From the NCBI GenBank assembly GCA_017453045.1, contig JAFTKX010000010.1, positions 1-34,225 on the forward strand: DNA of 34,225 bases. Direction: 5' to 3'. Every line of letters begins with the position of its first letter. Within the stretch, counting starts at the first letter, position 1. Positions 6,607 through 14,350 of the stretch are shown one piece after another. The notes beneath the pieces were generated by a model. That model worked only from the letters and a program-made list of their open reading frames with translations. It was not told where the DNA came from and did not search any database. A program made the position numbers and the translations under genes. Origin of the DNA: Clostridia bacterium (GTDB lineage: Bacteria; Bacillota; Clostridia; Christensenellales; Borkfalkiaceae).

Positions 6607-8544
6607 TTACCAAATTTCGAGGTCGGCAACTTGCTTTTTAACCATCGCTATAAAGTCGTCAACCTTCATTTTTCCTATATCGCCTTGACCGCGTTTACGA
6701 ACGGCTACTTCGCCGTTTAAGGCTTCTTGTTCGCCGATAACGAGCATATAGGGGATCTTTTCGAGTTGCGCGCCCCTAATCTTCTTGCCGATTTTTTCAG
6801 GACGCAAATCCTTTTCAGGACGAATTCCCGCATATAAAAGTTTGTCGTAAACTTCTCTGCAATAGTCTTCGCTCTTTTCGGAAATATCCATAATTCTCGC
6901 CTGTACGGGAGCAACCCAAAGCGGAAGCGCGCCAGCGTATTTTTCAAGCATTAAAGCAAGCGTTCTTTCATAACAACCAAGCGACGTTCTGTGGATTACG
7001 TAAGGATATTTTTTCTCGCCGTCGTCGTCGGTGTAAAGCATACCGAATCTCTTTGCAAGTTGGAAGTCGATTTGAATAGTTATAAGCGTATCTTCTTTAC
7101 CGAATACGTTTTTGATTTGAATATCGAGTTTAGGTCCGTAGAAAGCGGCTTCGCCGTCGGCTTCGGTATATTCCAAACCGATGTCGTCCAAAATATCGCG
7201 CATTGCGCCTTGAACGTTTTCCCATTCTTCTTCAGAACCGATATATTTTTCTTTATTGTTTTTATCCCATTTCGAGAAACGGTAACTTACCGAATCGTCA
7301 AGACCAACTGCCTTAAGCATATAAACGGCAAGGTCAAGACAACCTTTAAATTCTTCTTCAAGTTGAGCGGGAGTACAAGCCAAATGACCTTCGGAAATAG
7401 TAAACTGTCTTACCCTGATAAGTCCGTGCATTTCGCCGGAATCTTCGTTTCTAAAAAGAGTCGAAGTTTCGCCAAAACGCATAGGAAGGTCTTTATAACT
7501 TCTCGGTCTGTTAAGATAAACTTGAAACTGGAACGGACAAGTCATAGGACGGAGAGCGAAAACTTCTTTATCCTTGCCTTCTTCGCCCATTACGAACATA
7601 CCTTCTCTATAATGATCCCAATGCCCCGAAATTTTATAGAAATCAGACTTCGCAAAAAGTGGGGTTTTGGTTAAAATATAGCCCCTTCTATATTCTTCGT
7701 CTTCGACAAAACGTTGCAACACTTGAATAGTTTTACTACCCTTTGCAAGCATAACGGGAAGACCTTGACCGATAGTGTCAACAGTCGTAAAATACTCGAG
7801 TTCTCTACCGATTTTATTATGGTCGCGAAGTTTTGCTTCTTCAACGGCTTTAAGGTATTCTTCGAGCATAGATTTCTTTTCAAACGCCGTACCGTAAATA
7901 CGGGTGAGCATTTTATTTTTGGAATTGCCTTTCCAGTAAGCGCCGGTTACCGAAGTCAACTTAAACGCCTTGATAAGCCCAGTGGACGGAAGGTGCGGTC
8001 CACGGCAAAGATCGGTAAAATCGCCTTGCTTATAGAAAGAAATTACGCTATCTTCGGGAAGTTCCTTGATAAGTTGAACTTTATACGGCTCTTTAAACTT
8101 GGTCATAAGCGCAATCGCTTCTTTTCTTGGGAGTTCAAATCTTTCAATTTGGAAATTGCACTTGATGATTTTGTTCATTTCTTCTTCGATTTTAGCAAGA
8201 TCGTCTTGAGAAATCGGAGTTTTGAAATCAACGTCGTAATAAAAGCCGTTTTCAACGGTTGGTCCGATTGCCAAAGAGCAGGTCGGATATATAGATTTTA
8301 CCGCTTGCGCCAAAACGTGCGCGCAGGTATGACGGTAAACGTTAAGACCTTCGGAGTCTTTCATAGTGATAATTTTAACTTCAGCGTCTTCTTTTACGGG
8401 GTAAGATAAATCAACGAGTTCCCCGTTTACTTTGCCTGCAACGGCGTTTCTTCTTAAGCCTTCGCTAATGGCTTGAGCAATTCCGCCGACAGTCGTTCCG
8501 TTTGCAAGTTCTAAAATAGAACCGTCTGCAAGTTTGATATTCAT
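6607..8544 (-). CDS. thrS: Threonine--tRNA ligase
   Basis: This 645-residue class II aminoacyl-tRNA synthetase charges tRNA-Thr. An N-terminal TGS domain covers about 1-60. The editing domain follows, with its HxxxH zinc motif at His72/His76 (HTCAHVLAQ) and the FTDLCRGPH segment near residue 175. The catalytic core contains motif 2 (FRNEDSGEMHGLIRVRQF) and motif 3-type sequence (GCYERTLALMLEKY), and the C-terminal anticodon-binding domain begins near WVAPVQ. The length is normal for bacterial ThrRS. It has a strong GGAG site before the ATG, its own terminator, and a leader of about 465 nt with a T-box, so expression should rise when uncharged tRNA-Thr accumulates. Confidence 0.98.
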   Translation of the reverse strand: MNIKLADGSILELANGTTVGGIAQAISEGLRRNAVAGKVNGELVDLSYPVKEDAEVKIITMKDSEGLNVYRHTCAHVLAQAVKSIYPTCSLAIGPTVENGFYYDVDFKTPISQDDLAKIEEEMNKIIKCNFQIERFELPRKEAIALMTKFKEPYKVQLIKELPEDSVISFYKQGDFTDLCRGPHLPSTGLIKAFKLTSVTGAYWKGNSKNKMLTRIYGTAFEKKSMLEEYLKAVEEAKLRDHNKIGRELEYFTTVDTIGQGLPVMLAKGSKTIQVLQRFVEDEEYRRGYILTKTPLFAKSDFYKISGHWDHYREGMFVMGEEGKDKEVFALRPMTCPFQFQVYLNRPRSYKDLPMRFGETSTLFRNEDSGEMHGLIRVRQFTISEGHLACTPAQLEEEFKGCLDLAVYMLKAVGLDDSVSYRFSKWDKNNKEKYIGSEEEWENVQGAMRDILDDIGLEYTEADGEAAFYGPKLDIQIKNVFGKEDTLITIQIDFQLAKRFGMLYTDDDGEKKYPYVIHRTSLGCYERTLALMLEKYAGALPLWVAPVQARIMDISEKSEDYCREVYDKLLYAGIRPEKDLRPEKIGKKIRGAQLEKIPYMLVIGEQEALNGEVAVRKRGQGDIGKMKVDDFIAMVKKQVADLEIW

Positions 8545-8640
8545 AACAAATCTCCTTCGTATAGATTTTGATTTCGTATTTTTGATAGACTTTTTTATTT
8601 GGTTTAACTTTTAAAGTGGAAACGCAGTATTGCGACACAA

Positions 8641-8793
8641 ATAATGTTTTAAAGTTTTTAAAGGATTAGAAACAAGTTAAGCAAGGCTCGCAAGCCCGGA
8701 AAGATTTGGTAGACCTTTTTGGTCGCCAAAGTTTTGAGGGCGACACAGAAACGACGCATAACGCAGTTTATAAGCCTTTAAAATAAAGAAAAG
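8641..8793. repeat. Element A: structured intergenic repeat in the thrS leader (related to element B)
   Basis: About 150 bp between the T-box terminator and thrS that clearly resembles 33951-34096. On the plus strand both share, in the same order, ATAATGTTTTAAA, AAGG-TTAGA, AGGCTCG, TAGACCTT-TTGGTC, AAACGACGC and a closing TTTAAAA-AAGAAAAG. A GACC-5 nt-GGTC hairpin (minus strand) is kept in both, and the flanking stem differs in sequence but still pairs (TTTGG/CCAAA here). No ORF and no known family recognised. Which strand is active is unknown; if minus, it is part of the thrS mRNA leader. Confidence 0.7.
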
Positions 8794-9010
8794 TCCTTAG
8801 CAAAAACATGCTAAGGACGAAAATTTATTCCGCGGTTCCACCTTATTTACCGCAAAACGCGGTCTCTTTATTTCGAATTTAGGCTCGAAAAACCTTCGCG
8901 CAGGATAGTGGTTTGGTATAATTGCCGTGATTGCGAAACTCTCAGCGCCGTCCGCTCTCTGTAAATCCGCACAAAAAACTACTTGTCTTTCCCCAAACGA
9001 TTTAATTGTA
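8786..9010 (-). promoter_or_regulatory. T-box riboswitch of thrS
   Basis: The minus strand contains the diagnostic T-box sequence AGGTGGAACCGCGG (around 8830-8845), which binds the free CCA end of uncharged tRNA, followed by a terminator hairpin with stem GTCCTTAGC/GCTAAGGAC (8793-8818) and a T-rich tail. Upstream is the stem I region; an ACC triplet (Thr) at 8915-8917 is a plausible specifier codon, though I did not fold the whole stem. With uncharged tRNA-Thr bound, the antiterminator should form and allow thrS transcription. Confidence 0.95.
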
Positions 9011-9016
9011 ACTCTA

Positions 9017-9044
9017 ATTATATACAGTTAAAATTTTTTGTCAA
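9017..9044 (-). promoter_or_regulatory. thrS promoter
   Basis: On the minus strand TTGACA (9039-9044), 16 bp, TATAAT (9017-9022). The -35 box overlaps the TGA stop codon of the upstream ytxC-like gene. Transcription should start near 9010, at the beginning of the T-box. Confidence 0.9.
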
Positions 9045-9772
9045 CCGTTTTTTAAACTTCCTTTCAAAAAACTTACTTTACAACCGAAAAACAAGCGTAA
9101 GTATTTTTCTTCTTCTTTGCTAATTTGACCTAACACTTCAACGCCTGCTCCGCAGGATAATAAAACTTCCCTTACCACGTCGCCTTTTCCGTCTAAAAGG
9201 GACGACCTTTTTAAGAGATTATAGTACAAGTCGTACACTTTTCCGTTTTGAACGAGTACTTTTTTACCACGCTTTTCGCTTACCAAATACGCGACGAATT
9301 CTTCGAGTTGCTTACCTGAAAAAACTATTGGAATATACGAAACTACTTCTTTCCACTTGTTTTTTAATGGTTTTAGTTTAAAATTGAAAATTCCGTCTAA
9401 AACGTATTCGTATTGCCCCCTTAACCGCCTTAAAATATACCTTTTGTCATCTTCGATATCGGCGGAAATAAGAGCGGTGAGTAAAAGTTCAGTTTCGTAT
9501 TTTGAAAGCCCAACGGGGCGTATTTTTCGCTTAAAAAACTCATATTTATACTTAATCGCCAAAACGTCGGCGATTTTATCTTCTATTTCAGACCTGAAAA
9601 AATCGGCGCGATCGCTTTTGCAAAGGACTTTAAACCCCGTTCTTTGAGTTGGCTTAAGCCTCTCGATTTGCCCACCCAAATCGCTCGCAAGTGGCGCGAG
9701 CGATTTTAAAAGGTAAGTAATTCCGTCTTCTCCACTATTTGAATCGCTAACTTTTATTCTTTCCATACTCAT
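9041..9772 (-). CDS. YtxC-like sporulation protein
   Basis: This 243-residue soluble, charged protein lies directly upstream of thrS in the same orientation. In Bacillus subtilis ytxC, a putative sporulation gene, also lies directly upstream of thrS, and the mid-protein segment (about 95-180, with a KRYILRRLRGQYEYVLDGI-like helix) fits that family. No catalytic motif can be seen. The assignment rests mainly on gene order and general character. It follows the P-type ATPase fragment by about 20 bp. If correct, it suggests the organism descends from endospore formers. Confidence 0.6.
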   Translation of the reverse strand: MSMERIKVSDSNSGEDGITYLLKSLAPLASDLGGQIERLKPTQRTGFKVLCKSDRADFFRSEIEDKIADVLAIKYKYEFFKRKIRPVGLSKYETELLLTALISADIEDDKRYILRRLRGQYEYVLDGIFNFKLKPLKNKWKEVVSYIPIVFSGKQLEEFVAYLVSEKRGKKVLVQNGKVYDLYYNLLKRSSLLDGKGDVVREVLLSCGAGVEVLGQISKEEEKYLRLFFGCKVSFLKGSLKNG

Positions 9773-9793
9773 ATTGTATGCAAAGAACTTTTT

Positions 9794-11134
9794 TTAATTT
9801 AATTTTCTGCGTTTTTCAGTAAGAAAAATTTTTCCGTTTTTCAAAATTCGGTAAAATAACTTATAACTTTCCGAAAAAACGACGGTCAAAAGACAAACTC
9901 CGATAATTTTCAACCAAGCGTTTAAAGGCAATGGCGTAGTACCGATAAATCCGCCTAAAAACTGCGTCATTACTATTTGAAAAAGAAAGGTCGCGCCAAA
10001 CGTGTAAACCATAAGTTTGTTATCCCCAAAGCCCGAAAAAATACTTTCGCTACCTATTTTACGACAGTTAAAGGCGTTAAACAGTTGGAAAATTACGAAA
10101 ATGCAAAATACGGCGGTTGGAACTTTGGTAAGTCCGACGCCTAAAAAATCGTACAAGTACTCGAACATTATTATAAGCGCCATAAAACAACCTTGAAAAA
10201 TTATACGCGCAGTCATCGTTTTAGTAAGTATGCCGTCCGAACGGCGAACGGGATTTCTGTTCATAAATTTTCCTTTATCACGCTCCATTGCAAGCGTTAA
10301 AGCAGGCGGTCCGTCCATAATTATATCAATCCATAGAAGTTGTACGGACGTAAACGGATTTTCCATACCGACTACCAAACTTGCAATAACGACTAACATT
10401 GCCGTTACGTTTACGGTTAACTGAAAAGTTATAAATCGTTGAAAATTGCAATAGATATTTCGGCCGAAAGAGATTGCTTTTACGATTGTCGAAAAAGAAT
10501 CGTCAAGTAAAACTATGTCGCTCGCTTCTTTAGTAATTTCAGAGCCAGATCCCATTGCTATTCCTATATCGGCGCGTTCTATCGCGGGAGCGTCGTTTAC
10601 CCCGTCGCCCGTAACGGCGACGACTTCGCCCAAACTTTTAAGAGTTTCAACTATTTTTAATTTTGTGGTTGGCGTACTTCTTGCAACGACTTTTATCCCT
10701 TTTATAATTCTTTTAAGCGTGTTTTTATCTAAACCGTCAATAAATTCTCCTAAAACGACCTGTTTATCGCTTGAGATAATATTTAGTTCTTTAGCAATAG
10801 AAGTTGCCGTTTCTTTATTATCGCCCGTCATCATCATAACTTCTATTCCCGCAGTTTTACAAAGTTCAACCGACTTTTTAACGTCCTTTCTAACGGGATC
10901 GGAAATTACGGCGAAACCGTCGAAATCGGCTTTTCCGCCCGTTAACCCGTCGCCCGTCCATTTACCAACGAAAGACGAAAAGGCTATCACCCTTTTCCCG
11001 CTTTTTTGATAATTAGTAATTTTTGAAAATATCGCGTTTTTTTGAGAACTTGAAAGATTACTGTCTTGAACGATAATTTCAGGCGCGCCTTTAAAAAACA
11101 CGAGTTTTTCATCCCCCAAATACTCCGTAGCCAT
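9794..11134 (-). CDS. Ca2+-type P-type ATPase, C-terminal part (separated by an in-frame stop)
   Basis: This 446-residue ORF holds the second half of a P2-type cation ATPase: KGAPE of the nucleotide-binding domain (15-19), TGDN (103-106), the GDGVNDAP hinge motif, and transmembrane segments with the ion-site run LLWIDIIMDGPPALTLAME. It has no DKTGT phosphorylation site; that is in the upstream ORF. Its ATG follows the upstream TAA directly and in the same frame, so the two ORFs together equal one full-length pump (about 878 residues) with a single nonsense codon. No Shine-Dalgarno sequence lies before this ATG. It may be a pseudogene, or a product of reinitiation or readthrough. Confidence 0.85.
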   Translation of the reverse strand: MATEYLGDEKLVFFKGAPEIIVQDSNLSSSQKNAIFSKITNYQKSGKRVIAFSSFVGKWTGDGLTGGKADFDGFAVISDPVRKDVKKSVELCKTAGIEVMMMTGDNKETATSIAKELNIISSDKQVVLGEFIDGLDKNTLKRIIKGIKVVARSTPTTKLKIVETLKSLGEVVAVTGDGVNDAPAIERADIGIAMGSGSEITKEASDIVLLDDSFSTIVKAISFGRNIYCNFQRFITFQLTVNVTAMLVVIASLVVGMENPFTSVQLLWIDIIMDGPPALTLAMERDKGKFMNRNPVRRSDGILTKTMTARIIFQGCFMALIIMFEYLYDFLGVGLTKVPTAVFCIFVIFQLFNAFNCRKIGSESIFSGFGDNKLMVYTFGATFLFQIVMTQFLGGFIGTTPLPLNAWLKIIGVCLLTVVFSESYKLFYRILKNGKIFLTEKRRKLN

Positions 11135-12430
11135 TTATTTTTTGTTAGAATCAAATGGTAAAACCCTGCCTATAAGTCGTTTATCGCGTAATTTTTCATA
11201 GTCGTAGCCACTTTCTTTACTCTTGATTAAAAGCGCGCCTTCTGTTGCCGAGCCAAAGACTTTTTGCTCTTTATTTTCAGTTTTTAAGGTGGCTGTAGAA
11301 TTTATCAAAGCGTTTTTATACAGTCTATCCTTTTGGCTCTCACGATAAAACGAAATACTTTCAACTTTCATTTGATTTTGCGTTAAAGTTCCCGTTTTAT
11401 CCGAACAAATTATACTTACCGCGCCCGAAGTTTCGGCTGCGACTAATTTTTTTATTAGCGCGTTGGATTTAGCAAGTTTTACCACGTTTAGCGAAAGGGA
11501 AATAGCGGCTGTAGCCGGCAACCCCTCGGGAACTGCCGCAACGATTAAAACTATCGCGCTTAAAAACGCGTCTTGCACGGTAAAAAAACTTAAGTCCTTT
11601 AAAATTGCAAGGCGTACGACGGATAAAACGAATACGATTGCAGACGCAATTCCGCCTATTACGGTTACTATTTTACCCAAACCGTTTAATTTTTGACTAA
11701 GTGGCGCTTCGCCGTTTTTACTCGCGTTTAGTTCAACGGCTATTTTGCCAAGTTCCGCGCCGTCGCCAACGGCGGTAACTATCATTTTACCGTTGCCTTC
11801 GCAAACGAAAGTGCCCGAATAGACCATATTTTTTCTTTCAGCAATGGGTGTGTTTTCCCTATAAATTTGATTAGAAAATTTTTCTACCCTATTACTTTCG
11901 CCCGTAAGCGTAGACTCGTCAATTTTTAAACGGTTGCTCTCGATTATTCTTCCGTCGGCAACTACTTTATCTCCGCTTTCTAAAATTACTAAATCACCGC
12001 AAACGACTTCTTCTTTGCTAACTATTTTAACCTTGCCGTCACGAATTACTTTTACGCTGATTTTGTCGTAAACCTTTCCTAAAAGTTCAAACGCCTTTTG
12101 CGAACGCCCTTCCATAATAAGAGTTAGCGTTGCCGACAAAATTACGGCTATTAAAATGCCGATACACTCTAAAAAATCACCTTCGCCGTTTTTTAAAAAT
12201 TTGCCTAAGTTTACGCCCAAAGTTACAACCCAAGCAAACTCTAAAATGAGTAAAGTCGGCTCGGAAAGCGCCTCTATAAGTCGTTTAATAAACGATTTCT
12301 TCTTTTTGGGCGTTATTTCGTTTTTTCCAAACGTTTTTCGAGCCAAAACGACTTGGGTTTCATTTAACCCATTTTTTAAATCCGATTTTAAGTCTTTTGC
12401 TAAAATTTCCGCAGTTTTAGTATAAGCCAA
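11135..12430 (-). CDS. Ca2+-type P-type ATPase, N-terminal part (separated by an in-frame stop)
   Basis: This 431-residue ORF carries the actuator motif TGES (176-179), the transmembrane PEGLP motif (301-305) and the phosphorylation loop CSDKTGTLTQ (Asp344), then ends in the nucleotide-binding domain at PFDSNKK. The family (SERCA/YloB-like Ca2+ or related P2 ATPases) pumps cations out of the cytosol. The missing half lies in the next ORF, in the same frame. The likely start is TTG at 12430, preceded by GGGGTGG. A one-base change in the codon after Lys431 (for example AAA to TAA) would explain the break. Confidence 0.85.
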   Translation of the reverse strand: MAYTKTAEILAKDLKSDLKNGLNETQVVLARKTFGKNEITPKKKKSFIKRLIEALSEPTLLILEFAWVVTLGVNLGKFLKNGEGDFLECIGILIAVILSATLTLIMEGRSQKAFELLGKVYDKISVKVIRDGKVKIVSKEEVVCGDLVILESGDKVVADGRIIESNRLKIDESTLTGESNRVEKFSNQIYRENTPIAERKNMVYSGTFVCEGNGKMIVTAVGDGAELGKIAVELNASKNGEAPLSQKLNGLGKIVTVIGGIASAIVFVLSVVRLAILKDLSFFTVQDAFLSAIVLIVAAVPEGLPATAAISLSLNVVKLAKSNALIKKLVAAETSGAVSIICSDKTGTLTQNQMKVESISFYRESQKDRLYKNALINSTATLKTENKEQKVFGSATEGALLIKSKESGYDYEKLRDKRLIGRVLPFDSNKK

Positions 12431-12513
12431 CGACAGCCACCCCTTTGTAATATTTTAACTAATATAACTTATGGCAACCCATATAAAAATATTATATATA
12501 TGTTTAAAATCAG

Positions 12514-12542
12514 TTGAAATTTAAGCATTAAGGTGTTAAACT
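12514..12542 (+). promoter_or_regulatory. Promoter of the phosphoribosyltransferase-rsmE operon
   Basis: TTGAAA (12514-12519), 17 bp, TAAACT (12537-12542) on the plus strand, about 40 bp before the chosen ATG at 12581. A start of transcription here rules out the longer reading frame beginning at 12533. Confidence 0.6.
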
Positions 12543-12580
12543 ATAAATATAAATATTTTATCTTTTTGTGTAGGTGCAAT

Positions 12581-13120
12581 ATGAACGAAACTTATAAAAT
12601 CAATATTGACGGATACCAAGCCGAACTTCCTATTTTACCCCTTCCGTCAGGCATAAAAATTTGTTTTTTCAATTTACACGGCGCGTCTGAAATGACCGAA
12701 CATTGCGGTAAATCGCTTGCAAAACTTTTAAGCGATTGCGAAGTTTTAATTACCGCCGAATCAAAGGGATTGCAACTTTGCCACGTTGCTTCAAGAGAAC
12801 TTAATCACAAGTTTTACGCAGTTGCAAGAAAGAGCAAAAAACTCTATATGCAAGACGGTATTGAAATTGAATACGAAAGTTCTATAACTACCGGCGTTCC
12901 ACAAAAACTCTACCTTTCTAAACACGACGTAGACCTTATCAAAGGTAAAAAAGTAGGTATAGTCGACGACGTTATTTCAACGGGCGCAAGTTTGCAAGGC
13001 TTGGAAAAAATCGTTGAAACGGCGGGCGGAATAGTTTATAAAAAGGCCTTCGTTTTAGCCGAAGGCGACGCTGCGGATAGAAAAGACGTAATTTACCTTG
13101 CTAAAATTCCACTTTTATAA
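12581..13120 (+). CDS. Phosphoribosyltransferase-family protein (adenine/xanthine PRT-like)
   Basis: This 179-residue protein belongs to the type I phosphoribosyltransferase fold. The PRPP-binding loop is clear near residue 130 (VGIVDDVISTGASL), and ITAESKG near residue 55 matches the pyrophosphate-contacting region of adenine or xanthine phosphoribosyltransferases. It probably salvages a purine base with PRPP, though the base cannot be told from sequence; some such genes act as regulators instead. I chose ATG 12581 because AGGTG lies just upstream and the predicted promoter overlaps the longer start. It is followed by rsmE after 2 bp, so the two are one operon. Confidence 0.8.
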   Translation: MNETYKINIDGYQAELPILPLPSGIKICFFNLHGASEMTEHCGKSLAKLLSDCEVLITAESKGLQLCHVASRELNHKFYAVARKSKKLYMQDGIEIEYESSITTGVPQKLYLSKHDVDLIKGKKVGIVDDVISTGASLQGLEKIVETAGGIVYKKAFVLAEGDAADRKDVIYLAKIPLL

Positions 13121-13122
13121 TT

Positions 13123-13860
13123 ATGTATAACTTTTTTACCCAACAGCCCGAAGCAAACGGATACTTTTACCTTTCGGGCAACGATTTTAATCATGCAAAA
13201 AACGTTTTAAGGCTAAAAATAGGCGAACGCGTTTTAGTAAGTTTTGACGGAAAGAGCAATCTTTGCGAAATTTCGTCTTACGAAAATGAAACCGTAGTTG
13301 CGAAAGTTCTTGAAAAAGACTTTCAAGACACTTCTCTCCCCGTTGAAATTTATCTTTTTCAAGGGCTTCCTAAAGCAGACAAGTTGGAACTCATTATTCA
13401 AAAGACGGTTGAACTTGGCGTTAGCGAGATAATCCCCGTCGAAATGAAACGCTCTATCGTTAAAATCGAAGAAAAGAAAAAAGAAAGCAAAACTGCAAGA
13501 TGGCAAGCCATTTCGGAAAGCGCGTCGAAACAAAGCAAGCGTTCCGTTATACCTACCGTAAGTAAACCCGTATCTTTTTCTACGGCTTTGCAAATAGCGA
13601 AAGAATTAGATTTAGTTTTAGTTCCCTATGAAAGTAAAGACGGAATGACCGACACTTTAAATTCGTTACGCCTTATTAAACGCGGTATGAAAATAGGTAT
13701 ATTTATAGGACCTGAAGGTGGCTACGAACAAGACGAAATTGACAAGGCTATGCAAATCGGCGGTAAAATCATTTCGCTTGGCAAGCGAATTTTAAGAACA
13801 GAAACGGCGTCGATTACCGCTACGGCAATGATTATGCTCTACGCCGAAAGTATGCTTTAA
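13123..13860 (+). CDS. rsmE: 16S rRNA (uracil(1498)-N(3))-methyltransferase RsmE
   Basis: This 245-residue SPOUT-family methyltransferase modifies U1498 of 16S rRNA. It has an N-terminal PUA-like part (HAKNVLRLKIGERV near residue 24), KADKLELIIQKTVELGV near residue 87, and the C-terminal knot motifs GPEGGYEQDEI (about 198-208) and LGKRILRTETA (about 220-230), which bind S-adenosylmethionine. The length is typical. It is co-transcribed with the phosphoribosyltransferase, and its former terminator, 57 bp downstream, is now interrupted by an insertion sequence. Confidence 0.95.
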   Translation: MYNFFTQQPEANGYFYLSGNDFNHAKNVLRLKIGERVLVSFDGKSNLCEISSYENETVVAKVLEKDFQDTSLPVEIYLFQGLPKADKLELIIQKTVELGVSEIIPVEMKRSIVKIEEKKKESKTARWQAISESASKQSKRSVIPTVSKPVSFSTALQIAKELDLVLVPYESKDGMTDTLNSLRLIKRGMKIGIFIGPEGGYEQDEIDKAMQIGGKIISLGKRILRTETASITATAMIMLYAESML

Positions 13861-13916
13861 AGAGCAAAAAGCACTTAATAATCAACTTATAGAACCACTT
13901 TTTATATTTTAAGAAT

Positions 13917-13934
13917 AAAAAAGACGTGACCGAG
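13917..13934 (+). terminator. Left half of the rsmE terminator, split by the insertion sequence
   Basis: AAAAGAC-G-TGACCG (13919-13932) pairs with CGGTCA-A-GTCTTTT at 15211-15224 on the other side of the insertion sequence. Joined through one copy of the duplicated GAG, they form a hairpin with a two-base loop (AG), one mismatch and a T tail. It would have served rsmE and, facing it, the gene at 15240. It is no longer a working hairpin. Confidence 0.8.
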
Positions 13935-13962
13935 TGAAATGCACCCCAAAAGTTAGACAAAC
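13935..13962 (+). repeat. Left inverted repeat of the insertion sequence
   Basis: Begins TGAAATGCACCCC and matches the right end inverted. The left end also folds on itself: AAATGCACC pairs with GGTGCATTT at about 13969-13977 and CAAAAGTT with AACTTTTG, hiding the GGAGG ribosome site of orfA in transcripts that enter from outside. Confidence 0.88.
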
Positions 13963-13981
13963 TTTTGGAGGTGCATTTTTT

Positions 13982-14350
13982 ATGGCAAAAAAAGGACAAG
14001 TATTTAAAAAATACTCGCCAGAATTCAAATTATCCGTTATACTAGATATGCGTGAACATCAATTAGGATATGTTGAAACCTCAAGAAAATATGGGATCAA
14101 CTCGCACAGCCGTATTTTAAATTGGGAACGCAAATATCTAGAAGAAGGATATGAAGGACTAATGAAAGACAATCGTGGCAGACCTAGTTTAACAGGAAAG
14201 AAAAGAGGGCGACCACCAAAGTTAGATAAAAAGGTGGAAGAAGATTTAATAGCGGAAAACCAACGACTTAGGATGGAAATTGAAGTCTTAAAAAAACTGA
14301 GTGCCTTAGTACTTGCGGAAGAGCGAGAGAACGGCAAAAAGCCAAAATAA
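13982..14350 (+). CDS. IS150-group transposase OrfA
   Basis: This 122-residue protein has the helix-turn-helix DNA-binding region of IS3-family OrfA proteins (YSPEFKLSVIL near residue 11, with a second HTH-like run around 30-60), a basic GKKRGRPPK stretch and a C-terminal leucine-zipper-like coiled coil (EENQRLRMEIEVLKKL-type heptads). I chose ATG 13982, since GGAGG lies 11 bp upstream and the longer frame starts inside the terminal repeat. Near its end, C AAA AAG (14336-14342) in the zero frame is a plausible -1 slippery site. The -1 frame reads directly into OrfB, as expected for the OrfAB transposase of this family. Confidence 0.92.
   Translation: MAKKGQVFKKYSPEFKLSVILDMREHQLGYVETSRKYGINSHSRILNWERKYLEEGYEGLMKDNRGRPSLTGKKRGRPPKLDKKVEEDLIAENQRLRMEIEVLKKLSALVLAEERENGKKPK

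Noticed and set aside
6991-8409. Long plus-strand frames inside thrS (and similar ones inside cas9, the ATPases and cadA).
   Set aside because: They are opposite-strand shadows of clear genes, with no ribosome sites and no recognisable families.
11132-11137. Stop-codon recoding (TAA read as an amino acid) in the split ATPase.
   Set aside because: Other genes here, including cas9, end at TAA as normal, so a changed code is not supported.
12533-12580. Longer N-terminus of the phosphoribosyltransferase beginning at 12533.
   Set aside because: It starts inside the predicted promoter, has no ribosome site, and adds residues foreign to the family.
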